A stretch of 64,000 bases of DNA, from positions 1 to 64,000 of the forward strand of contig CP150579.1 of the NCBI GenBank assembly GCA_049487715.1, written 5' to 3'. The position numbers and the translations under genes were made by a program. Each line of letters opens with the position of its first letter. Position 1 is the first letter of the stretch. Below, in pieces: positions 55,174-64,000 of the stretch. The stretch is from Pycnococcus provasolii. Its lineage: Eukaryota; Chlorophyta; Pseudoscourfieldiophyceae; Pseudoscourfieldiales. Below the pieces are notes generated by a model. That model ran no database searches, was not told where the DNA came from, and saw only the letters and a program-made list of their open reading frames with translations.

Positions 55174-56562
55174 TTACCGGATGTCCTTGCGCACCTTCGC
55201 GTCCACGTCCATCTCCTGCCAACCGTCAGCCTGCGTCGCGTGCCTCTTGTACAGGGATACGCTCTGGCCGGCGTCCGTCGCCGTCGACCCGTAGTCGATG
55301 CCCTCGTAGCGGTACGCGCGCAGGTGCTCGAGGCTCAGGCCCTTCGAGATGTCCCTCGGCTCAATGCCCACGCTCTTGAGATCCGCGCCAGCAAGCTCCG
55401 CATCCGTAGGGTCGTAGTGGCAGCCGTCAGAAAGCGCAAGAAGTGCGTCACTCGTCATGTTCGGGTCGAGTGCCCACGCCGGCGGCTGGAACGGAAGGCG
55501 GTTCGTCACCACTTCCTTTGCTCTCGCCATCGCCAGGCCTAGCGTGAGCGGAAGAGGCAGCGTGTTATCTGGCTCACGAACCTCCTTGACAACCATGTCC
55601 GCAAACTCCTTCTTCGTGAAAACCTTCGGCCCGACGAACGTCAGCGTCTTTCCCGCGTGGTCGTCTGACTTGGCGACGATGTTAATGCCCGCCGCGGCAT
55701 CCGCGACGTGCAGAGGCCTGAAACGCGTGTCCCCTCCGTCCCAGAGCGGCGTGAACGGCGACTTGAGCACCCACGTCGCGACGTCGCGCGTGCTCCTGTC
55801 CTCCGCACCGACGAGCGTCGCGAGGCGCACGATGGACGCGTCGTCAAACTCGCTTCGCACGGCATCCTCGCCGTCGAACTTGCTTCGCAGGTACGCGTTA
55901 GGCGCGTCCGAGGCTGCACCCACGCACGACGTCTGCACGAACTTCGTCGCGCCCGCGGCTTTCGCGAGACGTGCGAGTCGCTTGGGAATGTCGACGTTGA
56001 TTTCTCCAAACTTGTAGTTTGGCGTTTCGTACTCGCGGGCGGCTAAGTTGATGACGACGTCCGCCCCCTCGAGCGCCTTTCCCAGCAGCGCTTCGTCGCG
56101 CAGGATGTGCGGCGTGGAGTTGTTTCCAAACCCGACGATTTGTCCAAGGTCGCCCATGACTTTCATGTGCATGAATTCCTGGTCATCGGCTCGGTTCGGG
56201 AGTATGACGCGCGTTCCCCCTCGTGCGACGGCGTTGACGACGTATCGTCCGAGGAACCCCGTGGAGCCAAAGATTACAGCCTGCACTCCGGACACCTGTC
56301 AAACCAAACAAAAGCCAAGTAGGGAAGCGTGGGAAGAGCGAGAAGTGAGAAGAATGAAAAGGAAGAAAGTCAAGCAAAAAAGCAGGAAACAAAAGCAAAA
56401 GCAAAAGCAAAGACGAAAAAGACGTACACTTGACCTGAATCCTCCTCCTTTGGCAACACCCTCGGTGGCTACGGCCAATGACGAGAAAGATGACGACGCG
56501 CTGCTACTGAATGCGCGAACCATGCCGAGCGTATATGCCATGCCGCCGCGGAAACGCGCCAT
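55174..56562 (-). CDS. NDUFA9: Complex I 39-kDa subunit, NDUFA9
   Basis: Exons on the minus strand are 56562-56428 and 56295-55174 (418 aa); the 132-nt intron has donor GTACGT and acceptor TGACAG. Exon 1 is a mitochondrial presequence (MARFRGGMAYTLGMVRAFSS, Arg/Ser-rich, no acids early on). Exon 2 opens with VQAVIFGSTGFLGRYVVNAV, the NAD(P)-binding GxxGxxG of the atypical SDR family. It continues with the NDUFA9-typical DLGQIVGF, DVVINLAAREYETPNYKF, FVQTSCVGA, DRSTRDVATW and FRPLHVADAA. It is a structural NADPH-binding accessory subunit of respiratory complex I in the inner membrane. No catalytic YxxxK role is expected. Confidence 0.93.
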
Positions 56563-56664
56563 GATGAAAACCACCAGGAAGGGTTTCCGGAAATAATGGC
56601 TCAACAAAAACCTTTCAACCCCGTGGAGTTTCAAGGAGTTTCCATAATTGAAAAAGGGAGAGGA

Positions 56665-56815
56665 AATGAGATTCGGGGTTGAGGCTTCCAGGGGATGATG
56701 TATTGATGTGATGTAGAAACTAACCTTAACCCCTAACTGCTTTCGCCCTCCTCGCGGAACAACCGATGTAGAAACTAACCCCTAACTAACTGCTTTCCTA
56801 ACCCCTAACTCCTCT
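56665..56815 (+). promoter_or_regulatory. Telo-box-like tandem duplication plus inverted AACCCCGAAT
   Basis: GATGTAGAAACTAACC followed by CTTAACCCCTAACTGCTTTC-type sequence appears twice (about 56709-56743 and 56765-56810), giving four CCCCTAAC words before the carrier gene start at 56837. GATTCGGGGTTGAG (the inverted AACCCCGAAT motif) lies near 56670. Confidence 0.55.
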
Positions 56816-56836
56816 CGAGACCACCTCGCGAGACCC

Positions 56837-58774
56837 ATGGGCCCCACCAAGCAAGAAATGGTAACGCCTGAGAATATTCCCAAATCACAACTTGTGTCTG
56901 TCAGCCATGGCGGCGCCGTCCGTCACAACAGTCGCAGTACTCGACTGCTATCGCGTTACTGCGTCCGTCCTCCTCATCATCATCATCTCCGTCATTTATT
57001 CTCTAGGTCGGCTCGCGAACCTCTGGTGTATCCTGGTTGCCCCACGTTCGACGAAATTGATACCAACAAAGACGGATTCCTCACGCGCAAGGAACTCAAC
57101 AACTACTGTCGGAGGAAAGATATTCCACTCACGTACGTCGACCAGCTCTTCAACGCACTTGGGGATACTGAGCCAAGGGCGTCGAAAAACTCGGAAAAGG
57201 GAATCACGAGGTCCGCGTTCTGCAAGTACGCTTCCAAGAGAGAGGCGTCCGTCTTCGAGGAGTTTCTCAAGCTCGACCCAACAGGAACCGGAGCGGGACG
57301 AATCAAAACGAACCAACTCACGGAGCACATACAGAAAAACGGAATATGCTTCCTAAGGCCAGTTACCAACGCGACGGCGTGCGCACCTACGCAAAAAATC
57401 CAAGGCGCGTGTCCACCAACCGCGTGTCCGCCGGAAATCACAAACGAGGCGCCGCTCACGAAAGTGCGTGTGCCAAAAAGCTGCGAACAGTTCGACACGA
57501 AAGCAATGCTCACGCGAGTTAGCAGGAGGTCCGACAACACCATCGGATACGAAGAGTTTAGAGACTTTGTCAGCCACGTGCCGCTGAACGCGTGCCAGTG
57601 GAAGTACTGGGCAGACCCAACCACGGGAGCGTGCATAGACACAGGAACGTGCTTCACGTGCCCACCTCGCGACGCGAGAGACGTCGACACGGCATTCAAG
57701 GCTGCTGTCGCAGCCAAGCACTGGAGGTGGCGTGCAAAGAAGAAGAGAGAAGCGACGATAGCGGCAGAGCAGAAGAAAGTTGCCAGCCAAGGCAACCCGA
57801 TCAGTCACCTCATCGCAGGAACAACCGCGGGGGCGTTCAGCCGAACAGTCACGGCGCCGCTCGAAACCGTACGCATCCGACTTGCCACGGGACAAGTGCC
57901 GACGCATTTGACTGCACATGCAGGTAGCGCTGCCGTCGGAGGCGGAGGTGGAGGCGGCGTTGCCGTCGCGACAAAAACCGTCGCGCTTAACGGCGGCGAA
58001 CGAGCGGTGCGACTCATGCAGCACATCGTCCGTGACGAGGGTGTGAAAGGACTTTGGAGCGGAAATGTCGCCACGGTGATGCGCTTCGCACCCACCAAGG
58101 GAATCGACTTCTTCTCCTACGAAATGTACAAGCGTCTGCTGATGCGCGTGTGTGGCAACGAGGACGTCACATCCGCTCAGGCAATCTCCGCAGGTGCCGC
58201 GGCTGGTCTCACCTCCACGCTGCTGCTGTACCCTCTCGAGCTCGCACGTACGCGCCTCATCACGAGAACGGAGGTGAGCCGTGGCGGCGTGCGCGGCGTC
58301 GTCGACGTGCTTCGCAACATTGCCAAGCAACATGGCGTCGCTGGCATGTACCGCGGCCTGAGACCTACGCTCTTAGGCATCGTTCCGGAGGCGGGTATCA
58401 CGTACGGATCGTTTGACCTGTTCAAGCGCAACATGCTCATTTCGAAGCGCACGCGCATTGCTCGGCAGCGCTCCGGAAATGCAGCGGCGACCGCCGCGGA
58501 TGCCACGGACGTAAAACTCGCGGCGTGGGAAGGTATCATGTGCGGCATTGCTGCTGCGTTGCTAGGACAGTCTTCGTCGTATCCGTTGGAAACCCTTGGA
58601 AGGAGGGCAGCACTTGGTGCGGCAGCTAGCGGTGTGGCGGCAGCTGGCCCGCGGGCAGCTCTCGCGTCATTTGCGGGACTGTATTCCGGCTGGGGCACTG
58701 CTTCTGTGAAGGTTTTGCCCATGGCTCTGCTGTCTTTCGGGACGTACGAGGTGCTTCGCGCCGCCATGGACTGA
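56837..58774 (+). CDS. EF-hand mitochondrial carrier (calcium-regulated SLC25 type)
   Basis: The protein has 645 aa. A basic leader precedes an EF-hand region: DEIDTNKDGFLTRKEL is a canonical loop, LDPTGTGAGRIKTNQL and NTIGYEEFRDFV are weaker ones. The carrier domain follows with three repeats whose signatures are PLETVR, PLELAR and PLETLG; the third lacks the usual basic residue at its last position. The last 300 residues match the ATP-Mg/phosphate (SCaMC) layout. Between the EF-hands and the carrier is a Cys-rich insert (CAPTQKIQGACPPTACPP and CIDTGTCFTCPP) not usual in the family; it would face the intermembrane space. A Gly run (GGGGGGG, near 57945) sits inside carrier repeat 1. Confidence 0.85.
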   Translation: MGPTKQEMVTPENIPKSQLVSVSHGGAVRHNSRSTRLLSRYCVRPPHHHHLRHLFSRSAREPLVYPGCPTFDEIDTNKDGFLTRKELNNYCRRKDIPLTYVDQLFNALGDTEPRASKNSEKGITRSAFCKYASKREASVFEEFLKLDPTGTGAGRIKTNQLTEHIQKNGICFLRPVTNATACAPTQKIQGACPPTACPPEITNEAPLTKVRVPKSCEQFDTKAMLTRVSRRSDNTIGYEEFRDFVSHVPLNACQWKYWADPTTGACIDTGTCFTCPPRDARDVDTAFKAAVAAKHWRWRAKKKREATIAAEQKKVASQGNPISHLIAGTTAGAFSRTVTAPLETVRIRLATGQVPTHLTAHAGSAAVGGGGGGGVAVATKTVALNGGERAVRLMQHIVRDEGVKGLWSGNVATVMRFAPTKGIDFFSYEMYKRLLMRVCGNEDVTSAQAISAGAAAGLTSTLLLYPLELARTRLITRTEVSRGGVRGVVDVLRNIAKQHGVAGMYRGLRPTLLGIVPEAGITYGSFDLFKRNMLISKRTRIARQRSGNAAATAADATDVKLAAWEGIMCGIAAALLGQSSSYPLETLGRRAALGAAASGVAAAGPRAALASFAGLYSGWGTASVKVLPMALLSFGTYEVLRAAMD

Positions 58775-58848
58775 AAATTGTAGTGTGCATAATTATATAA
58801 TTATGGAATTTGGTTTTACACGAAAGGAGCTAGCTGTATGTAGTCTAC

Positions 58849-60306
58849 TTACTTCTCCTCCAAGGTCACGAGTAGACCGTAGTGGTCGCTAATGCACATG
58901 GGAAGTGGCTCTGCCAACGTGCCAGCGCCAGCGCCACGTGGCATAAATGGGCGCATGGCTCCTGGGACAACTTCGCGCCCAACGAGAGACGCGTCAGCAA
59001 CGTTCCATTCTGCGGGCAGGCGCACGAAGCACCGGTCGAGCCTGCCCTTCAGGTATCCCTTCAACGCCGGGTTCGTCGACGCGTCGTATGTGTATCCCTT
59101 ATCATTTGGATGGCACGTCAGCCACGCGTCAGACCACTTGTTGTTTGGAAAGATCACCGCGCCGTCGCCGTTGTCGTTCGCCTTGCCTCGCGTCTCTGTC
59201 CAGTTCATGTCGCCGGCAAAGAATGCGACAGACGTGCTTTTCTTGGCAGCACGCTGCTCCATGGTTTGTAGGGCTTGTTTGAGCTGGTTTTGCCTTTCTT
59301 CGACGTGAAATCCGCGAGGCGGTGTTGGTGACTCGAGGTGACTCGTTGAGGCTAAAACGTTTGTCGTCGTATTCTTGAGCGTGAATTCCGCCGTGACGTG
59401 CTCTCTTCCCATGATTGATCGCGGGAAGGGGACTCTGTCAAAGCGCAAGTCCGAGGAAGCCGCGCTGCGTAGCACGAAGAGTTCCTCTGAGTACGACTTG
59501 TACGGCTGGCCGGCGGTTAGCGCTTGAAAGCTTCCGACGTAGTCGCTCCACCACGCCGACCGCTGGAAGACTCCATACGCCTCCAATGTCATTTCCTGCA
59601 TGCATATCACGTGCGGTTTATGTTGGTTGATGAGCTCGCCAAGCGCCTTCATGCGCGTCGGCAAACTGTTCGGGTCGAACCACACGTTGTAGGACAGAAC
59701 TTTCAGACGAGATTTTGCTGCGAGTTGGTGCGTTCTTGCCGTCGTGATGACGGCACGCGGGACGCCTGAAGCAGCAGCTGGCATGTTTGTCGAAAATGCG
59801 TGTTTGCCAGATGTTGTTTCGGTGGTAGCAGAAAACGGCTTGATTTTCTTCGCCAAGGGGGAAGATGACAAAAAAGCAGCCGCAGCGGCGGCAGTATCAC
59901 TCTGCTGAGGTCGTTTATGTTTCTTCTCCGAGACTGAGAGATCGTGACTCAGAGGATGAGATTGAGACGACTGTAACGCGTCAAATGAAGAAGCGTGAAA
60001 GAGTCGCGCGCGAGACTCACGTTCCAGAGCCAGAGAATGAAGCAGGGAATTATTATTATTATGATTCCCTGGGAGGAAAACGGAGGAGGAGGGAGGAGGA
60101 GGAGCACCAGCAGAAGCAGCACCAGCAGAAGCAGCACCAGGATCAGCACCAGGATCAGCACCAGGATCAGCACCAGCACCAGCAGAAGCAAAAGCACCAG
60201 CACCAGCACCAGCACCAGCAGAAGCAGGATCAGCAGGAGGAGGGGAGTCGTCTGCCGTGAGGTCAATAATGACCGCGTTGTTGGAGTCGGAAACGGGATC
60301 GGACAT
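58849..60306 (-). CDS. TDP2: TDP2-like tyrosyl-DNA phosphodiesterase
   Basis: The protein has 485 aa. The C-terminal two thirds is an endonuclease/exonuclease/phosphatase domain with the four TDP2 motifs: LSYNVWF (Asn), CMQEMT (Glu), FFAGDMNWT (Asp and Asn) and ISDHYGL (catalytic His). TDP2 removes 5'-tyrosyl adducts left on DNA by trapped topoisomerase II. The first 18 residues hold AVIIDLTADDS, a strong SUMO-interaction-type motif, as in animal and plant repair proteins. Next comes an Ala/Gly/Asp/Pro minisatellite (AGADPGADPG, about 60110-60240). The gene runs tail-to-tail with the carrier gene, 74 bp between stops. Confidence 0.86.
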   Translation of the reverse strand: MSDPVSDSNNAVIIDLTADDSPPPADPASAGAGAGAGAFASAGAGADPGADPGADPGAASAGAASAGAPPPPSSSVFLPGNHNNNNSLLHSLALERESRARLFHASSFDALQSSQSHPLSHDLSVSEKKHKRPQQSDTAAAAAAFLSSSPLAKKIKPFSATTETTSGKHAFSTNMPAAASGVPRAVITTARTHQLAAKSRLKVLSYNVWFDPNSLPTRMKALGELINQHKPHVICMQEMTLEAYGVFQRSAWWSDYVGSFQALTAGQPYKSYSEELFVLRSAASSDLRFDRVPFPRSIMGREHVTAEFTLKNTTTNVLASTSHLESPTPPRGFHVEERQNQLKQALQTMEQRAAKKSTSVAFFAGDMNWTETRGKANDNGDGAVIFPNNKWSDAWLTCHPNDKGYTYDASTNPALKGYLKGRLDRCFVRLPAEWNVADASLVGREVVPGAMRPFMPRGAGAGTLAEPLPMCISDHYGLLVTLEEK

Positions 60307-61302
60307 AGAAAATGAATGGAAATCAAAAATGCGCGAAACCAGCCCCCAGAACGGCCGAAGGAGAAGAGAGAGTCCTGAGGGTCAGAAGGGATCTGAGTCC
60401 CCTTTCGCCTTTCGGGATCCCGGTCGGTCTCGGCGTCTCGCATCCCGTGTGACTCCCGTCCGGAGTCACAGACGCCATCACTATCTGAGACGCCGGCGAC
60501 GCAGCCGGCGGGAGTCGGTGCAAGGGCAACCGAGCTGAACACACCGGTATCCGACATCGAGAAGACGGCGGCATCTGCAGAGTGCTACAGCAGCGCCAGC
60601 CGCCAGCAGGTGCACATGGTGGAGGAGCTCAACAAGGAGGTGCGGACCGCGATACAGCGCCTTGAGTCGAAGGCCCGAGCGGGCGCGAAAAGGTCGCGCG
60701 CAAAGCCGCAGACGGCGGCGCAATAGCCGTCCAGCCGAAGAGATCGCTAAATCTGATTATTCGGACGCCGCCGCACGCACAATCGCGACAAAGCACGGCA
60801 TCGAAATCAATGATGTCAAGAAGGTGATGGAGAAACAACAACCGCCTCCGCGTGTGTCGCCTAGCGTGCGCGCTGATAATGCTAATCGTGAGACTGCACA
60901 ACAACTACGCGGGCGCGCCGAGGCTGCGATAGAGTTGGCAATTTGGCATCCCCCCGGAAATCCCCGGGGAGTCTACGGTAGTGCGTTTCGCGAGGCGCGA
61001 CATTCAGCGGACTGGCCGGGGGCAACCAGGGGGCAACGTTTGAAACATGAGGTTCCGGGTTTACTTTTCGAACTCGTCTCCCGAGGACCCTACCCTATCG
61101 TAGGAAGCCTACCGGGCAGCCGGGTACGTCCGAAGGAAATATACGAAAGTCCGCTGACTTCCTTGTCTTTTTCCGGTCCCGTAGTTTATTTTAGCTTGCA
61201 CGCTTAAGGTTCCAAACTGGCCTCGCCTGCCTTGTGCTGTGCTGTGCTGTGCTGTGTTGGTTACTCTAAGGTTACTCTTTAGAAGGTGGTTCATCAGTTA
61301 TC
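60307..61302 (+). pseudogene. Gap with a fragmented basic/coiled-coil ORF
   Basis: One frame reads from about 60390 to a TAG at 60725 and contains TPVSDIEKTAASAECYSSAS and MVEELNKEVRTAIQRLESKA. A shift of frame at that point leads into a second open stretch to 61207 (AEEIAKSDYSDAAARTIATK, IEINDVKKVMEKQQPPP, then low-quality sequence). Neither has a good start, and I recognise no family. It could be a decayed gene or a gene with an unseen intron. GTGCT repeats occur at 61235-61258. Confidence 0.3.
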
Positions 61303-61944
61303 ATGGCCTCCTCCTCTTCTAGTGGTGTGCCTTTTCCTGGTGGTAATGTAATGGCTCCAAGCTTGGGGGCAGCGGGACCCATGTCGGCCACTCCAATGTG
61401 GGTCGACGGACGACTCGCGCACTACGGACTCCCGTACTACGCATACGCAGCAAACACAAACGCAGGCTCGGCGCAAAGTCTGCAGGTCGCGCCGCCGCAC
61501 TACCTCACGATGATGACCACGAACGCGCACTACGGCGTCGCTCACGCGCAGCATACAGGGGCGCAGCAGAACCACGCGGCGAACGGAAGCAGTGCAGCCA
61601 CGAACGGCGGAGGCGGAGGCGGCAGCGGCGGCGGAAACGACACGCCGCAAGGGGGAGAATCCTTAAGTGACGCGCAGGTGGGAGAAATCAGAATGTGGGC
61701 ACTCCGCGCGAAACTTAAGCACTCCGTCAGGCAAGCGGTCACGGCAGTGCGAGCGGAGGCTGCGGCGGAGGCGGAGCAGCTGCGAAGCAGGGTCGCACTG
61801 CTCGAGGCGCAGGTGGCAACACTCACCGCGACCGTCGAACGTCTCACCGCGAGTGAGACCGCCGTCGACGCTTCAGCCACCACGGCGAAGGGGGTGGAGA
61901 AAGCTTCGGCACCGGAAAACGCACACGCGGAGAACTCGTCGTGA
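61303..61944 (+). CDS. Hypothetical protein with C-terminal coiled coil
   Basis: The protein has 213 aa; the start ATCATGGCC is a strong context. The first half is Ser/Gly/Ala/Asn/Tyr-rich and probably disordered. A Gly-rich run follows, then SLSDAQVGEIRMWALRAKLK and a heptad coiled coil (AEQLRSRVALLEAQVATLTA) with Leu/Val at a and d positions. There is no basic bZIP region before the coil. It may be a dimerising adaptor. No family recognised. Codon bias matches genes around it. Confidence 0.65.
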   Translation: MASSSSSGVPFPGGNVMAPSLGAAGPMSATPMWVDGRLAHYGLPYYAYAANTNAGSAQSLQVAPPHYLTMMTTNAHYGVAHAQHTGAQQNHAANGSSAATNGGGGGGSGGGNDTPQGGESLSDAQVGEIRMWALRAKLKHSVRQAVTAVRAEAAAEAEQLRSRVALLEAQVATLTATVERLTASETAVDASATTAKGVEKASAPENAHAENSS

Positions 61945-62029
61945 CGGATAAGAACAAGTATGCGATATAGATTTTTAAAAAAAAAAAAGACAAAAACAGC
62001 ACAACACTACACGCACGTTATGTGGCCGC

Positions 62030-63304
62030 TTACATGTTGCGCACAGCCATATATGCGTACACCATATCGTCAGTCACCATCGCGCGGCGACGCTGAAACG
62101 AAACGACGAGGTCTGTGAGAACGTCAATCAGCTTCGCCTTGATTTCTCCCGTAAGCATGCGCCCGCTCGCGTACTCCTCGCCAATGCGCGCCAACTCGTC
62201 GTCGTCGTCGAGGAAGAACTTAAGCCACTGGTAGCTGACGTCGATGTCGATGTTCGCCCCCAGGCGGCGGTGCTCCTCCACCGTCTGCTGCCCACCGCTG
62301 AATGCGTATTTGTTGATTTTGTCCTTGATTTGCTTTGGTGTATCTGTGAGGAAGATGGCGGACGTCTCGTCTGACGCGCTCATCTTACCCTTCGCGCCCT
62401 GCAGCGCGGGGAAGAAGGACGCCTCGATGAGCGCAGGCTTGTGGTATCCCATGCGAGGTGCGCACTCGCGCGTCATGCGAAAGTACGGGTCCTGGTCAAT
62501 CGCACACGGAATCAGACACCGCACGCCACTTGCGGATTTCTCGCCCTTGTCGTTTGTTTTTTTGCTCGCAGCATCCGGCTTGAAGCCGTCGCGTGCGCTG
62601 TGCCAGCTTTTGATGTGTGGAAAGCTGGACGAGAACGACGGGCACGCCTGCACGGGCGGGAACCCGACCATGCCTAGCTTAGTCTCTCCCGCGAATCCGA
62701 ACGTGCTTTGCGCTTGGTTGAGGTTGACAAGTTGTCCCATGCGAACGATGTTCCGGTAGAAGTCTCCACCGAGGTAGTCGAGGTCGCTGAAAATGAACGT
62801 CTTTTTGACGTCGAATCCGACGGCGATGATGTCCTTCGCATTTTCGTGGCACAGCGTTCTCGCTTCGTCGACGCCAAGTCCCTTCATGTAAATTTTTTCG
62901 TCGTCCGTCATTTGTACGACGAGGGGTACGTCGAACGCATCCTGGAGGTACTTCGTGATGAGGAACGGGATGAGGTGTCCTAGGTGCAGCGATCCCGACG
63001 ACGGCCCTCGTCCTGTGTACAGGAAGAACTTCTCTCCTCGCTGATAGCTGTCTAGTATGACGTCCAGGTCCCTGTGCGCGAAGAATATGCCGCGTCTGAT
63101 GAGCGTGTGCGCCCGCGTCGCCGTCACCGCCTCCAATTTGGCGACTAGGTCAGGCGTGATGCGTTGGCAACCCCACTGGTTAACGAGCTTATCATAGTCG
63201 ATGCCAGCTTCTTCCGAGCCGGACACCTCCCAAGGCGTAATTATTTGCTCCGACGACTCCAACGACGACTGAGAAGTCTCCATGTCCGAAGCGCCTCCGG
63301 ACAT
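62030..63304 (-). CDS. WARS1: Tryptophanyl-tRNA synthetase, cytosolic type
   Basis: The protein has 424 aa, typical for the eukaryotic cytosolic enzyme without an extra N-terminal domain. Class I signatures are GSLHLGHL (HIGH) and GKMSAS (KMSKS). Other family blocks are ITPWEVSG, IDYDKLVNQWG, LYTGRGPSS, QMTDDEKIYMKG, IPCAIDQDPYFRMTRE and KYAFSGGQQTVEEHRRLGAN. It attaches Trp to its tRNA; no organellar presequence is present. A separate organellar enzyme must exist elsewhere. The start MSGGAS is the first ATG and is 5' of a gap with telo-box-like and AACCCCGAAT motifs shared with the next gene. Confidence 0.97.
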   Translation of the reverse strand: MSGGASDMETSQSSLESSEQIITPWEVSGSEEAGIDYDKLVNQWGCQRITPDLVAKLEAVTATRAHTLIRRGIFFAHRDLDVILDSYQRGEKFFLYTGRGPSSGSLHLGHLIPFLITKYLQDAFDVPLVVQMTDDEKIYMKGLGVDEARTLCHENAKDIIAVGFDVKKTFIFSDLDYLGGDFYRNIVRMGQLVNLNQAQSTFGFAGETKLGMVGFPPVQACPSFSSSFPHIKSWHSARDGFKPDAASKKTNDKGEKSASGVRCLIPCAIDQDPYFRMTRECAPRMGYHKPALIEASFFPALQGAKGKMSASDETSAIFLTDTPKQIKDKINKYAFSGGQQTVEEHRRLGANIDIDVSYQWLKFFLDDDDELARIGEEYASGRMLTGEIKAKLIDVLTDLVVSFQRRRAMVTDDMVYAYMAVRNM

Positions 63305-63369
63305 GATCGGATTGGTTCTTGGGATAAGGAGCGCCGCCGCCTATAAACGCAAACGGAAAAACAAGGCGT

Positions 63370-63425
63370 CTGATATTCGGGGTTCCAGTTAGGGGTTAGC
63401 GGTTAGGGGTTCGAGTTTTAGGGGT
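63370..63425 (-). promoter_or_regulatory. Telo-box-like and AACCCCGAAT motifs in divergent gap
   Basis: GATATTCGGGGTTCC (63372 on) is the inverted AACCCCGAAT motif. It is followed at once by GTTAGGGGTTAGCGGTTAGG and TTTTAGGGGTTAC. Both motif types lie between the TrpRS (63304) and dehydrogenase (63563) starts. Confidence 0.6.
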
Positions 63426-63562
63426 TACACGACCCTTATTTTAGGAGCCTCTGAAGTCTGGGCCAATTTTTTAATTCATCTCCCTCCCGGTAGATTTGTC
63501 CCTTTCGTTTTCAGCCACAAACTCGCAAACAAACGCCGTTTATTATTCCTCGATAGTCTATC

Positions 63563-64000
63563 ATGTCGAGCACGCGCCTCGTGACTGTCGTGTTTGGTGC
63601 GTCCGGGGGAATCGGACGTGCCCTTGTGTCTCTGTTGGCATCATCCTCGTCATCATCTGGTTCGGTTAATTCGGTTGGTCCTCACCATGTGCTTGCTTGT
63701 GGGCGTTCTCTGGAGAAATTACAATCCTCTATCATAGGTGGAACTTCTTCATCACTGCCGGCGTTTGATTCGTCCCTTGTGACGTTCTGCAAGGCGGATG
63801 CCACCTCCCTCGCTGACGTCGAACACGCACTCAAATGCGCGAAAGATATTGCCGAGCAAAATGACGCGAAAGTGCACGGAGCCGCGAACTGCGTCGGATC
63901 CATTCTACTCAAAGCTGCACACCAAACCAGCGACGAGGACTTTCACGACATCATGCGAACAAACGCGTCAAGCGCATTCTACGTCACGAGAACGTTCGCG
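63563..64000 (+). CDS. Short-chain dehydrogenase/reductase, 5' part
   Basis: The frame is open from ATG at 63563 to the window edge (146 codons), so the gene is partial. The N terminus VVFGASGGIGRALVSLLA has the SDR TGxxxGIG-type cofactor loop. Then come CGRSLEKLQ, a Ser-rich loop, CKADATSLADVEHAL (the Asp-containing strand) and GAANCVGS in place of the usual NNAG. It ends in IMRTNASSAFYVTR, where the Asn of the catalytic tetrad is expected. The Ser-Tyr-Lys part lies beyond the edge. Substrate cannot be inferred. Confidence 0.85.
   Translation, partial: MSSTRLVTVVFGASGGIGRALVSLLASSSSSSGSVNSVGPHHVLACGRSLEKLQSSIIGGTSSSLPAFDSSLVTFCKADATSLADVEHALKCAKDIAEQNDAKVHGAANCVGSILLKAAHQTSDEDFHDIMRTNASSAFYVTRTFA

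Noticed and set aside
56892-57356. 154-aa ORF with a hydrophobic N terminus inside the carrier gene
   Set aside because: It is an overlapping frame of the EF-hand region; the canonical EF-hand loop lies in the other frame, which runs unbroken to the carrier domain.

Overview
The window is the left end of a nuclear chromosome of a eukaryotic alga, most likely a green alga. It opens with about 26 perfect CCCTAA units (a TTAGGG-type telomere). Genes are GC-rich, closely packed on both strands and poor in introns. The few introns are 81 to 241 nt, usually sit close to the 5' end of the gene, mostly begin GTACGT and often end in A/C-rich tracts before AG. A green-lineage affinity is suggested by an STN7/Stt7-type thylakoid kinase with DLG in place of DFG and a CX4C lumenal pair, by a ubiquitin-RUB1/NEDD8 fusion gene, and by a plant-like secreted allantoate amidohydrolase. 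Rab23 and a giant helical-repeat protein are what one expects of a lineage that builds cilia. The species cannot be named from the sequence.

Layout: 1-1850 is telomere and decayed subtelomere. 1853-19215 carries a 3,841-aa protein, an Acl4-like ribosome-assembly chaperone and an NFRKB/INO80 subunit. 19283-23806 holds RNase H2 subunit C, ubiquitin-NEDD8 and an F-box/cyclin (cyclin F-like) protein. 23.8-25.7 kb is a repeat-rich gap with a terminal-inverted-repeat element. 25714-36612 carries NELF-C/D (TH1), xylose isomerase, Rab23, uridine kinase and a copine-like double-C2 protein. 36.6-43.1 kb is a transposon graveyard: a 418-bp MITE with 50-bp perfect inverted repeats and a TA target duplication, a frameshifted Ty1/copia element on the minus strand, and a Ty3/gypsy RNase H fragment. 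43136-48787 carries the STN7 kinase, allantoate amidohydrolase and a DUF1917/BLES03-like protein. 49251-54847 holds an unknown two-exon gene, a PMS-type MutL and an RCC1-like repeat protein. 55174-64000 carries NDUFA9, an EF-hand mitochondrial carrier, a TDP2-like phosphodiesterase, a coiled-coil protein, cytosolic TrpRS and the start of a short-chain dehydrogenase.

No operon-like pathway is visible: these are mostly housekeeping genes of the nucleus, mitochondrion and plastid. Some functional echoes exist. DNA repair is represented by PMS, TDP2 and RNase H2, and chromatin and transcription by NFRKB and NELF-C/D. The most unusual signals are non-coding. One is a roughly 70-80 bp element found three times just behind stop codons, twice at exactly the same 3-nt spacing. 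Others are telomere-like (telo-box-like) blocks in at least six promoter-side gaps, an AACCCCGAAT motif in several gaps, a nearly invariant GTACGT splice donor, and GTAC-rich intergenic tracts.
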